The translations under genes were made by a program, and so were the position numbers. Positions 6,587 to 14,063 of a DNA stretch of 27,107 nt are shown here, one piece after another (the first letter of the stretch is position 1; each line of letters opens with the position of its first letter). The notes below the pieces were generated by a model. That model did not search any database, was not told where the DNA came from, and worked only from the letters and a program-made list of their open reading frames with translations. This stretch comes from DATNBT01 sp964579765 (lineage in GTDB: Bacteria > Acidobacteriota > Vicinamibacteria > Vicinamibacterales > CAVVIG01), in the NCBI GenBank assembly GCA_964579765.1, contig CAZOIK010000078.1:1-27107 (forward strand). Direction: 5' to 3'.

Positions 6587-8995
6587 TTACCGCGCGTCCG
6601 CGACCTTCCGCATCTGAAACGGCGTGCTGTGGACGATGCCCAGCACGATGGCCGAAAACCGATCGCCCGGCGCCGCCTCGCGCACGATCGCCCGCACCGC
6701 GGGCATGTCGCGGACACCCACGCCTCGTCCGGTCGCATACGTGAGCAGCTTCTGCGTCACGGTGTCCACGAACACGTCCGGGCGGCGCACGAGCGCCTGT
6801 CGCAGCGTCACGACGCCGTCAATTTTCGTGCCGTCCACGAGCTGGCCGGACGCGTCGATCGGCACGCCGGATTCGCGCACGCGCCAGCGGCCCACCGCGT
6901 CGAAGTTCTCCATCGAGAAGCCGATTGGATCCATCATCCGGTGACACGTCGCGCACGCCGGGTTCGACCGGTGCTCGGCCATCTGCTCGCGCATCGTCTT
7001 CGGCGTCTGGTCTTCCGGCGTCTCTTTGAGCGCCGGCACGTCGGGCGGCGGCGGCGGCACCGGCGTGTTGAGGATGTTCTCGAGAATCCACTTGCCCCGC
7101 ACCACCGGCGACGTCCGATCGGCGTGCGACGTTACCATCAGCACGCTGCCCTTCCCGAGCAGGCCCTTCCGCACGTCGTCGGTGAGCGTGACACGACGGA
7201 AGCGGCTGCCGGAGACGTTCGGGATGCCGTAGTGGCGCGCGAGCCGCTCGTTGACGAACGTGTAGTCGGCCGTCAGCAGGTCGAGCACGTTCCGATCTTC
7301 GTGGATGATGCTCGCGAAGAAGAGCTCCGTCTCACGCTGAAACGCCTGCCGCAGGTTGTCGTCGAAATCCGGGAACTCGGCCGAGTTCGGCACGATGTTC
7401 TTCAGGTTGCGCACCTGCAGCCACTGATCGGCGAAGCCCGTCACGAGCGCGGCCGATTTCGGATCGGCCAGCATGCGCCGCACCTGCGCATTCAGCACCG
7501 TCGGCTCGTGCAGCGTCCCTGCGCCCGCGAGCTCCAGCAGCTCGTCGTCGGGCAGGCTGCTCCAGAGGAAGAACGAGAGCCGCGAGGCGAGCTCGTAGTC
7601 GGTGACGCGGTGTACCGTGCCCGGTGCCATGCCCGCGGGATCGGACTCGGCGCGGAAGACGAACCTCGGTCCCGCCAGCAGGCGCTCGAGCGCTTCCTGG
7701 ATGCCGGCGTCGAACGAGCCATGCCGCCGGCCAGTCTGATAGAACCGAAGCAACGGATCGAGATCCGCCGCATCCACGGGCCCGCGGTACGCACGGGTCG
7801 CGAGACGCGTGAGAATCCGCCGCGCGCACGGCAGCTCGTCGGCCGCCGACGACGGATGACAGACGAAGATCCGGCGGCGGCTCGGCGTGCCGCTCACGCC
7901 GGTCGCCTTCAGCGGCCCGACCACCGTCAGGGCGCTGACGTGCGGCAGGCCGGTGAAATCGTACGTGTCGGCCGAACTGCGCACGAACGGCCGCAGCAGC
8001 CGCGTGTCGAGCACGTCGGACTTCTGCAGGAACGCGACGCCGACGTCGTGCGGCCCGGCCGTGACGTGCACGTGCGCCTGCAGACGCGCGTCGATCCGAT
8101 CCGACGCCTGCGTAGACGCCTGATAGAGCGCGCGGAAGTCGGCGTCGCCGCCGACGATGCCGAGAAAGACGCGGCGGCCGTCGAGCGTCATCTCGAGCTC
8201 GTGCGGATACTCCAGTCCGCGCGCGGCGTCGGTATTCGTGCGGAACAGCTGCGCACGCAGCACGTACTCGCCGTCGAGCGGGAACAGATGCCGGACCATC
8301 GTGCCGCCGACGGTGCCGAGCGGCTGGCCCTCGATGTGACGATCCTGCGACAGGTCCTGGCGCACGCGGTACGTCTCGCTCCCCGCGCCGATCGTCGGGT
8401 CGCCGACCGCGAGCGCGCTGATGACGCCGGCCGCGTTCAGGTAGCGCTCGAGCAGCACGGGCGGCATGCCGAGCAGGTCCGCGTTGTTGTCGAAGCCGTA
8501 CGCGGAGTCGTCCGGCGGCAGCAGCGACGCGACGTCCACGTCGAGCGCGAGCAGATCGCGGATGGCGTTCGCGTACTCGGTGCGATTGAGACGCCGCACC
8601 GGTGAGCGCCCGGGATCGGGCGCCGACGCCGCCGTGCGATCGAGCGAGGTCTCGAGAAACGCGATCGTGCGATCGTAGGTCGCCTCGTCCGGACGCCGCA
8701 ACGGCGCCGGCGGCATCGTCCGCGTCCGCAGCTTCTGGATGACCTTCTCCCAGAGCTCCGGCGACGCGCCTGGTGACGCCACATCGGCGCGATCGAGCAG
8801 GAGGTTGGCCGTCTTGAGGCGCGCGTTATGGCAGGTGACGCAGTACTTGTCGAGCGTCGCGCGCGCATCCAAGAACGCGGCGCCGGACGGCGGCTCCGGC
8901 GTCGCTGCCTGCGTCACGGCCGTCGCCGTCACGACGACGCACACCGCGCACGCGGCGAGTTGGCAGAGGCGGCTTCCGAAGGTGGCAACCTTCAT
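6587..8995 (-). CDS. Secreted DUF1592/DUF1588-type c-type cytochrome (Planctomycete-type cytochrome)
   Basis: 802 aa with a signal peptide (about 1-30). An N-terminal haem site CVTCH (52-56) is followed by the usual ladder of family domains: DUF1587 (NRTEYANAIRDLLALD), a beta-rich DUF1595-like region, DUF1592 (ELASRLSFFLWSSLPDDELL), DUF1588 (MVTSHADRTSPVVRGKWILE with a run of prolines after NTP), a second haem site CATCH (681-685) with RMMDPIGFSMENFD, and the C-terminal DUF1585. Length and order match full-length members. The role is presumed periplasmic electron transfer linked to the DUF1552 partner; the substrate is not known. This is the first gene of the operon. A TATTAT box at 9031-9026 (minus strand) could be its -10, but I see no good -35 and no clear Shine-Dalgarno. 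Confidence 0.93.
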   Translation of the reverse strand: MKVATFGSRLCQLAACAVCVVVTATAVTQAATPEPPSGAAFLDARATLDKYCVTCHNARLKTANLLLDRADVASPGASPELWEKVIQKLRTRTMPPAPLRRPDEATYDRTIAFLETSLDRTAASAPDPGRSPVRRLNRTEYANAIRDLLALDVDVASLLPPDDSAYGFDNNADLLGMPPVLLERYLNAAGVISALAVGDPTIGAGSETYRVRQDLSQDRHIEGQPLGTVGGTMVRHLFPLDGEYVLRAQLFRTNTDAARGLEYPHELEMTLDGRRVFLGIVGGDADFRALYQASTQASDRIDARLQAHVHVTAGPHDVGVAFLQKSDVLDTRLLRPFVRSSADTYDFTGLPHVSALTVVGPLKATGVSGTPSRRRIFVCHPSSAADELPCARRILTRLATRAYRGPVDAADLDPLLRFYQTGRRHGSFDAGIQEALERLLAGPRFVFRAESDPAGMAPGTVHRVTDYELASRLSFFLWSSLPDDELLELAGAGTLHEPTVLNAQVRRMLADPKSAALVTGFADQWLQVRNLKNIVPNSAEFPDFDDNLRQAFQRETELFFASIIHEDRNVLDLLTADYTFVNERLARHYGIPNVSGSRFRRVTLTDDVRKGLLGKGSVLMVTSHADRTSPVVRGKWILENILNTPVPPPPPDVPALKETPEDQTPKTMREQMAEHRSNPACATCHRMMDPIGFSMENFDAVGRWRVRESGVPIDASGQLVDGTKIDGVVTLRQALVRRPDVFVDTVTQKLLTYATGRGVGVRDMPAVRAIVREAAPGDRFSAIVLGIVHSTPFQMRKVADAR

Positions 8996-9046
8996 CGCGC
9001 GTCGGTTTCTTCAACTCCGAACAAGATAATACTGCATGCCGGCGCC

Positions 9047-9069
9047 GTAGTGTCCGCCTTTAGGCGGAC
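9047..9069 (+). repeat. REP hairpin 1 (GTAG type)
   Basis: GTAG (9047-9050), one spacer base, then a perfect seven-pair hairpin GTCCGCC-ttta-GGCGGAC (9052-9069). A GTAG tetranucleotide at the foot of a short palindrome is the hallmark of REP elements mobilised by RAYT transposases. It forms the left border of the RAYT remnant. Confidence 0.75.
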
Positions 9070-9070
9070 G

Positions 9071-9302
9071 TCACACCTGCAGTCCCTCGACCAGCAGGTG
9101 CGGATGATCCGGCATGTAGCAGGACGCTGGGGATTGCGAAATGCGTCTGACTCGCGGCGCGCGAAATCTGCGCCGCCGCGATGCGGACGATCGAGGCGTC
9201 CGTAAAGAACGGACGGCGCCGGTCGGTGCAGAAGATCAGGAAATGGCGATGTAACCCGAGGTAGTCGAATGACCGGAGATGCCCCGGCTGATTCGTGCGC
9301 AT
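9071..9302 (-). pseudogene. Decayed RAYT (REP-associated tyrosine/HUH transposase), frameshifted and truncated
   Basis: From the ATG at 9302-9300 the frame encodes a recognisable RAYT N-terminus: LRSFDYLGLHRHFLIFCT, RRPFFTDASIVR, AQISRAASQTHFAIP. After FAIP the frame is lost; one extra base near 9128 explains it, because the next frame continues SCYMPDHPHLLVEGLQV and then stops at 9073-9071. PDHPHLLVEG is the HUH metal-binding segment of the family (usual form FAIP-AYCYMPDHxHLL). Everything after this motif, including the catalytic-Tyr helix, is gone; intact members are considerably longer than the 77 or so codons left. It is bounded by REP hairpins in inverted orientation. It cannot encode a working transposase. 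Confidence 0.78.
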
Positions 9303-9325
9303 GTCGCCGCGTGTGCACGAATCAG
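9288..9325. repeat. Inverted repeat over the RAYT remnant start
   Basis: CTGATTCGTGC (9288-9298) and GCACGAATCAG (9315-9325) form a perfect 11-pair stem with a 16-nt loop that contains the remnant's start codon. No T-run follows on either strand, so it is not an obvious terminator. It could be a repressing hairpin or part of the old element end. Confidence 0.5.
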
Positions 9326-9335
9326 ACCGGGAACG

Positions 9336-9358
9336 GGCCGGCTGAAGCCGGCCACTAC
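9336..9358 (-). repeat. REP hairpin 2 (GTAG type, inverted relative to REP 1)
   Basis: Read on the minus strand: GTAG (9358-9355), one spacer base, then a seven-pair hairpin GGCCGGC-ttca-GCCGGCC (9353-9336). Same architecture as REP 1, facing it. It lies 8 nt after the stop of the gene at 9366-10259. Confidence 0.75.
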
Positions 9359-9365
9359 GTACGAT

Positions 9366-10259
9366 CTACTTGCCGGGTTCGACCGGCGGGTCGATCTTGC
9401 AGGGGGTCGGGTTCCACTTCGAGCCGTCCTTCTCCAGCTTGAAGTTCGTGCTGGTAATGAAGGGCGTCTGCAGGTACTTCGGGTCGTCAACGACGGTGCG
9501 GACGACCATGATCGTGTCGCCATTCGGTTCGGGACCGACCTTGTCGAAGTACTCAGTGATGTTCGCCTCGGCGCTGTACGGCACGCCGTTCTTGCGCAGG
9601 TAGGCGTCGCGGAAGTGCGACGTCACCGCGTAGAGCGATCCGCCGCGCGGCGCCGGGCCGCCGCGGCCGCGCCCGCGGCCCGGGCCGGGACCGAAGCCGC
9701 CGACACCGCGCGGCGACGGCCCGTTCGGCATGCCGTTGCGATCGAGGTTGAGCGACTGGCCGGCGCGCTCCCACTCCGCAATGGAGTAGCCCTGCCAGGT
9801 CAGCGGCCCCGTCGTCGGCATGTGGCCGCCGAAGTGCAGGAGCCGCGTCTGAGTGCCAGCGTCGAACTCGAGCTTCAGCGTGTCGTCGTCCTGCCAGCTG
9901 ATGTGCAGCCGTCCCGGCATGCGCATCAACCCGCCGACGCCGTACGGCTTGCACGCCAGCCCTGACGATTCGTCCTTCGCGAGGTTCCAGGTGTCGGCCA
10001 CACGCCGGCCCTCGTCGGTGAGCGGCACGCTGGCATAGTCGCCCTTGGGCGGCGTCAGCATGCGCCAGCGCCAGTCTTCGGTGACGACCGACACCCAGTA
10101 GCCGGTGAGATCGATCGGCGCGGACGCTTTCGCGGTCGGCGGCGTCTGGGCGGCGCCGATGGCGGCGCGGCCGCGTCCCGGCTGCTGCGCCGAGGCGACG
10201 ACGACCAGCGCGGCGGTCGCGGCGGTCGCAGAGAAGATGTGTACAAGAAATTTTCGCAT
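9366..10259 (-). CDS. Secreted W/H-rich protein of unknown function (copy 3, divergent)
   Basis: 297 aa, signal peptide at residues 1-24 (ending ASAQQ). It shares landmarks with the other two copies in the same order: IDLTGYWVS at the start of the mature protein, LTWQGYSIAEWE, YLRKNGVPYS, ITEYFDKV and DDPKYLQTPFITSTNF, plus a C-terminal PCKIDPPVEPGK. It differs by a Gly/Arg/Pro-rich insert (about residues 176-205) in place of the WMDGRPHPPEW segment and by lacking EHQCK. The ATG has AGAGGA upstream and lies 9 nt after the MBL stop, so it is the last gene of the region 2 operon; REP hairpin 2 follows the stop. The function is unknown; periplasmic location is inferred. Confidence 0.85.
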   Translation of the reverse strand: MRKFLVHIFSATAATAALVVVASAQQPGRGRAAIGAAQTPPTAKASAPIDLTGYWVSVVTEDWRWRMLTPPKGDYASVPLTDEGRRVADTWNLAKDESSGLACKPYGVGGLMRMPGRLHISWQDDDTLKLEFDAGTQTRLLHFGGHMPTTGPLTWQGYSIAEWERAGQSLNLDRNGMPNGPSPRGVGGFGPGPGRGRGRGGPAPRGGSLYAVTSHFRDAYLRKNGVPYSAEANITEYFDKVGPEPNGDTIMVVRTVVDDPKYLQTPFITSTNFKLEKDGSKWNPTPCKIDPPVEPGK

Positions 10260-10268
10260 CTGGTCCTC

Positions 10269-11267
10269 TCAGCGCACGCGCGGTTTGCCCTGCGGGTTCT
10301 TGAGGTCTTTGTAGACGGCCTCGATGAAGCTCGCGGTGGTGACAAACCCCGTGTCGGATCCGTAGTGGCGGTCGTAGTCGAGCGTCGGCTTGGCCGCCTT
10401 CACCTGATCGAGCGTGAGCCCGCGCTTCACCATGTCTTCGATGCGGTCGCGGACGATCGTCACCATGTCGCGGTACTCGAGGACGTCGGCTTCGTCGCAC
10501 ACGCGCCCGTGGCCCGGAATGACGAACGTGCCGCCTTCCTGCTCGTGCGCCGGCACGGCGATGTCGAGCAGCCGGTTGAGCCCGTTGATCTCGCCCTGGA
10601 TGCTGCCGCCGTTGGCTTGATCGATGAAGGGATAGCTCGTCATCACGAAGATGTCGCCCGAGGCGATCACGTCCGAGCGGCGGAAGAAGACGATTGAGTC
10701 GCCGTCGGTGTGCGCCATCGGCTCGTGATAGAGCATGATGGCCTCGCCGTTGAAGAAGATGTCCTTCTCCTCCGGCACGTACGTGTCGGACGGCCAGTTG
10801 CCCGCCGTCGCCGCCGGCTGCTTGCCCGTCGGCGCGCTGAGGCGGTTGAGCACGTTCTCGTGCGCGAGGATCTCGGCCGGCCCGCCCTGCGTCTTGCTGC
10901 CCGCCTTGGCGACGACTTCGTTGCCGCCGGTGTGATCAGGATGGAAGTGCGTGTTGAGCACCCAGCGGATCGTCTTGCCCGGCGCGAGCTTCTTGATCGC
11001 CGCCACGACGGCCTCGGCGTTGCGCGCGAGGCCCGTGTCCACGACGAGCACGCCGTCGTCGCCGACCTGCACGGCGATGTTGCCGCCGGCGCCGACGAGC
11101 ATCCACACGTTTCCCTGGACGTGGAACGACTGGATGTCGGCGGGGGCCGCGGCCGCCTGCTGGCGCGCGGCCGGCGGCTGCCCCTGCGGTTGTGTATGCA
11201 CCTGCACCGCGAAGCCCACCGTGCCGGCAATCGCGAGCGCAGTCAGAACTCGTGTCTGTGTCGTCAT
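10269..11267 (-). CDS. Periplasmic MBL-fold metallo-hydrolase
   Basis: 332 aa with a signal peptide (about 1-25). The fold is complete: VVDTGL strand, HFHPDH (107-112) as the HxHxDH metal site, H186 in MAHTDGDS, D205 in ASGDIF, and H253 in PGHGR. This is the full ligand set for a two-zinc centre. Several members of this subgroup are annotated as quinoprotein-relay metallohydrolases or B3-like hydrolases; the substrate cannot be read from sequence. It starts 4 nt after the stop of a W/H-rich gene and is followed 9 nt later by another, so the three are surely co-transcribed. The N-terminal fragment at 1-113 looks like a second copy. Confidence 0.92.
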   Translation of the reverse strand: MTTQTRVLTALAIAGTVGFAVQVHTQPQGQPPAARQQAAAAPADIQSFHVQGNVWMLVGAGGNIAVQVGDDGVLVVDTGLARNAEAVVAAIKKLAPGKTIRWVLNTHFHPDHTGGNEVVAKAGSKTQGGPAEILAHENVLNRLSAPTGKQPAATAGNWPSDTYVPEEKDIFFNGEAIMLYHEPMAHTDGDSIVFFRRSDVIASGDIFVMTSYPFIDQANGGSIQGEINGLNRLLDIAVPAHEQEGGTFVIPGHGRVCDEADVLEYRDMVTIVRDRIEDMVKRGLTLDQVKAAKPTLDYDRHYGSDTGFVTTASFIEAVYKDLKNPQGKPRVR

Positions 11268-11271
11268 GGGC

Positions 11272-12147
11272 CTACTTCCCTGCCGCCGGCTTGGTCGGCT
11301 TCGGCAGCGTGCGCAACTTCGCCTGATATTCCGGGTACGTCGTCTCCGCGCCGCCGTACGTCGCCTCGAGCGGGATGCCGTAGCGATACGCGAAGTCGCC
11401 CGCGAACGGGCTCTTGCCGGGCAGATAGTTGGGCACGGCGCTGTGCGGACGATCGACGATCTCGTCCACGTATTCGCACGGCCACAGCCAGTTGCCGCCC
11501 GAGCGCTCGTTGAGCACGAAGTCTTCGCTGCGGATGTACGGCTCGCTCAGGTAGACCGGGTCGGTCCACTGCTCGAGGTGCGTCATGATGTTGCCGTGCC
11601 GGATGAAGTGCTCGATCATCGTCGCCTTCTCGCTGTTCGGCACGCCGTTGCGGCGGATCCACTCCTGCTTCATGTGCGTCGTGTAGACGGTGAGGATGTC
11701 GCCGTCCCACTTGCCGGTCGAGAAGCCCTGCCAGGTGTGCGGCGCCCACTCCGGCGGATGCGGGCGGCCGTCCATCCAGATCTTGCGCGACTGCTCGTAG
11801 GTGTTGATGTAGATGTTGATGGCCTCCACGCGCTGCGTCTCGAGGTCTTTGTCCTCCCAGATCCGCACCTGCAGGGGGCCGTGGAAGATGTACGCGCCAC
11901 CGTGCACCTTGCACTGGTGCTCGCGCAGCGTCAGCCGCGACGCGTCCCAGCTCTCGGCCGTGAGCCGCGCGCCGTCCGTGATCGGCAGGCCCGTGTAGTC
12001 GCCGAGCTCGGGGCCCGGCACACGATCCAGTTGGTCTTCGTGGTACCTCGGGCTCCACTCGCCAACGAGGCTGATTTGCGCGCGCGCCGGCGCCGCGACG
12101 GCCAGCACCGCGCCGAGAACGACGAGGCCACACAACGTTCGTTTCAT
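11272..12147 (-). CDS. Secreted W/H-rich protein of unknown function (copy 2)
   Basis: 291 aa from the ATG at 12147-12145. An upstream in-frame start at 12174 would overlap the previous gene and spoil the signal peptide; the chosen ATG has AGGAG at 12159-12155. The signal peptide is about 1-23 (ending APARAQ). It is the close relative of 133-1023: SLVGEWSPRYHEDQ, EHQCKVHGG, WMDGRPHPPEW, HTWQGFSTGKWDGD, RRNGVPNSEKA, DPVYLSEPY and TYPEYQAKLRTL. The two are colinear over their full length. The neighbours also match: DUF6644-like membrane genes before it and an MBL hydrolase after it. The role is unknown; secretion plus tight linkage to a hydrolase suggests a partner or co-substrate protein in the periplasm. 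Confidence 0.87.
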   Translation of the reverse strand: MKRTLCGLVVLGAVLAVAAPARAQISLVGEWSPRYHEDQLDRVPGPELGDYTGLPITDGARLTAESWDASRLTLREHQCKVHGGAYIFHGPLQVRIWEDKDLETQRVEAINIYINTYEQSRKIWMDGRPHPPEWAPHTWQGFSTGKWDGDILTVYTTHMKQEWIRRNGVPNSEKATMIEHFIRHGNIMTHLEQWTDPVYLSEPYIRSEDFVLNERSGGNWLWPCEYVDEIVDRPHSAVPNYLPGKSPFAGDFAYRYGIPLEATYGGAETTYPEYQAKLRTLPKPTKPAAGK

Positions 12148-12154
12148 AGCGAGA

Positions 12155-12159
12155 CTCCT
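12155..12159 (-). promoter_or_regulatory. Ribosome binding site overlapping the preceding stop codon
   Basis: AGGAG on the minus strand, seven bases before the ATG at 12147. Its first two bases are the AG of the upstream TAG stop (12160-12158), so translation of the two genes is likely coupled. It decides the start of copy 2. Confidence 0.65.
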
Positions 12160-12655
12160 ATCCGCCAAAACCAATCCAGCGTCCGCCCCACGCCACTCCG
12201 AACCACAACAGCACCGACACGACGCCGACGAGCTTGTTGACGCCGCCGGAGATCGTCCGTTCGTCGTTCGCCGCCACGCGCTTCTTGACCGTGTAGGTGA
12301 AGACCATCGCGAGCACCAGCGAAATCATCTTGATCCAGAACGCGAAGCTCGCGTAGCACTTGGTCGCTTCCGACGAGTACAGCGCGATGCCGGTCGCGAG
12401 CATCACGATCAGGCTGCCCGTCACCCACGGCTGCGCGTCGCGCGCGAGCACGGCGAGCGACGTCTTCTTCAGGCCGAGGCCGAGCAGCCGCATGTCCACG
12501 ACGAGCACCGCGCCGCCGATGACGGCGAGCGCCGCGAGGTGCACGAACTCGATCATCGGAAACGCGTACTCGGAATTGCGGATCACGCGGCCGAGCGCCG
12601 TCGCCTCCGACCACTGCGCGACGTGAAAGAAGAACGTCGAGACGGCGGCCGTCAT
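12158..12655 (-). CDS. Small four-helix membrane protein, DUF6644-like
   Basis: 165 aa. Landmarks: an N-terminal amphipathic segment (ALGRVIRNSEYAFP), IEFVHLAALAV with His39 in helix 1, VVDMRLLGLGL, a second helix around GSLIVMLATGIAL, a FWIKMISLVLAM helix 3, and a last helix ending WGGRWIGFGG. Same topology as the region 1 copies. The start ATG overlaps the upstream stop by four bases (ATGA), so the two membrane proteins are translationally coupled and may form a hetero-oligomer (inference). No catalytic motif; inner membrane. Confidence 0.83.
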   Translation of the reverse strand: MTAAVSTFFFHVAQWSEATALGRVIRNSEYAFPMIEFVHLAALAVIGGAVLVVDMRLLGLGLKKTSLAVLARDAQPWVTGSLIVMLATGIALYSSEATKCYASFAFWIKMISLVLAMVFTYTVKKRVAANDERTISGGVNKLVGVVSVLLWFGVAWGGRWIGFGG

Positions 12656-13227
12656 TTCCCGGCCTCCGCGTCAGGCGTCAGCTCGCACCCGGCGAGCGTG
12701 TTGACGAGACGGGGCTGCGGCTGCTTGTCGCAGTCGAACCAGTTGTAGGCAATCATCCGCCCGCAGAAAATGATGAGCAGCCAGAGCGTCAGCGACGCGA
12801 ACCCCGCCAGCCGCGCGCGCGACGGCGGCACGGGATCGCCGTCCCACGCCTGGATGCGCCGGTACACGCCCGAGTCGAAGAACCACACGTTCAGGCCGGC
12901 CAGCACGAGAAACACCATCTTCGCGCGGAAGAAGATGTTCTGATACGAGCGGACCGGAATCGCGTAGAAGAGCGCGACGCCGCTCACGACCATCACCACG
13001 AACCCCGCGATCTGCCACGGCAGAATCCGTCGCACGATCTCCGACACCGGCACCGATCGAAACGTCAGCCCCGTGAGCCGCAGATCGAGAATCACCGTCA
13101 GCCCGACGAACACGCACAACGCCCACACATGCACCGACTCGACGATGGGATAGCCGTAGAGCGATTCATGCAGCGCGATGCTCCAGGGCTGGTCGGCCAG
13201 CGCCTTGACGACACCCAGCAACGACAT
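12652..13227 (-). CDS. Four-helix membrane protein, DUF6644-like
   Basis: 191 aa, the longest single-domain copy. It starts with a short amphipathic lead (PWSIALHESLYGYPIVE), then SVHVWALCVFVG with His33, LDLRLTGL, a second helix ending SGVALFYAIPV, NIFFRAKMVFLVLAGLNVWFF, and a fourth helix FCGRMIAYNW. It also carries a 25-residue hydrophilic tail with two Cys (FDCD and AGCEL). It is the first gene of the region 2 operon. AAGGGGAG at 13248-13241 lies 13 nt before the ATG, rather far for a ribosome site. The 165-nt gap to the divergent cytochrome gene must hold both promoters; I see no convincing -35/-10 pair for this strand. Confidence 0.83.
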   Translation of the reverse strand: MSLLGVVKALADQPWSIALHESLYGYPIVESVHVWALCVFVGLTVILDLRLTGLTFRSVPVSEIVRRILPWQIAGFVVMVVSGVALFYAIPVRSYQNIFFRAKMVFLVLAGLNVWFFDSGVYRRIQAWDGDPVPPSRARLAGFASLTLWLLIIFCGRMIAYNWFDCDKQPQPRLVNTLAGCELTPDAEAGK

Positions 13228-13392
13228 TGATCCGCGATGTCTCCCCTTACGAACGGCTGACGCCGCTCGTTTACAGCGTTAAGCGCCCAAGATACTGTCA
13301 CATCGACGGATGACGCGCAAAGGGACGCTGAGCGCGGCGCGCGCTCCCGGAAATCTGGTATCTCGCGTTATCCTGACGCGGAGGAAGAGCTT

Positions 13393-14016
13393 GTGAGCGG
13401 CCGATCCGTCATCGCGGTCGTCGTCGCCCTCGTCGCGGCGATCGTGCTGTTCTTCGGGGGCGCGGTCTACTGGCTCGTGCGCGCCAGGGGCTTCAGCGCG
13501 CGGGCCACGCCCACCCCGGTCGAACGCGTCATCACGTCGGCCCTGCACCGGTGGAGCGTGCCCGCGTCGGCGCGGAACGCGCCCAACCCGGTGCCGTTCA
13601 CGCCGGAAACCTGGGCCGAGTCGCGGGCGCACTTTGCCGATCACTGCGCGACGTGCCATGGCAACGACGGCCGCGGCGACACCGAGATGGGCCGCGGGAT
13701 GTTCCCGCGCGCGCCCGACATGCGGCTGCCGGCCACGCAGCGGAAGACCGACGGCGAGTTGTACTGGATCATCGAAAACGGCGTGCGGCTGACCGGCATG
13801 CCCGCCTGGGGCGCGGGCGGCGGCGACGATGTGGACACCTGGAAGCTCGTGCACTTCATCCGTCACCTGAACGACCTCACACCCGACCAGCTCAAGGCCA
13901 TGGCCGCGGCCAACCCGAAGACGCCGGGCGAACTCGAGGAAGAGCAGGAAGACGAGCGGTTTCTGGCCGGCGAGGACGTCACGCCGCCCCCCGCCGTCCC
14001 GCCGCATCACCACTGA
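13393..14016 (+). CDS. Membrane-anchored monohaem cytochrome c
   Basis: 207 aa from a GTG with GAGGA at 13381-13385 upstream. Residues 5-29 form an uncleaved N-terminal anchor helix (VVVALVAAIVLFFGGAVYWL). The class I cytochrome domain holds the haem site CATCH (85-89) and probable axial Met136 in LTGMPAWG, with a C-terminal helix KLVHFIRHLNDLT. The tail is acidic (ELEEEQEDE) and ends PPHHH, a possible metal-binding end. Membrane-tethered cytochromes of this build carry electrons to periplasmic oxidases or reductases; the partner is not in view. It diverges from the region 2 operon and is followed by the periplasmic small-protein genes. Confidence 0.9.
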   Translation: MSGRSVIAVVVALVAAIVLFFGGAVYWLVRARGFSARATPTPVERVITSALHRWSVPASARNAPNPVPFTPETWAESRAHFADHCATCHGNDGRGDTEMGRGMFPRAPDMRLPATQRKTDGELYWIIENGVRLTGMPAWGAGGGDDVDTWKLVHFIRHLNDLTPDQLKAMAAANPKTPGELEEEQEDERFLAGEDVTPPPAVPPHHH

Positions 14017-14021
14017 CACTC

Positions 14022-14045
14022 CCAAATCACCAAATCACCAGATGA
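14022..14045. repeat. Left arm of a distant inverted repeat; also an 8-bp tandem repeat
   Basis: Built of two CAAATCAC units plus a partial third. Its reverse complement matches 15166-15189 at 21 of 24 positions by my alignment. It sits between the cytochrome stop and the -10-like box of the next gene. Confidence 0.5.
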
Positions 14046-14050
14046 GCAGA

Positions 14051-14056
14051 TAAAAT
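14051..14056 (+). promoter_or_regulatory. Possible -10 box for a leaderless transcript
   Basis: TAAAAT, followed by seven bases and then the ATG at 14064. No Shine-Dalgarno is present. This spacing would put the transcription start at the start codon. The -35 is not recognisable. Confidence 0.4.
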
Positions 14057-14063
14057 AAGTCGC

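Noticed and set aside
6629..8605. Plus-strand frame of over 650 codons opposite the DUF1592 gene
   Set aside because: Antisense to a complete, well-recognised cytochrome with two haem sites; the product is Arg/His/Glu-rich and has no known domain.
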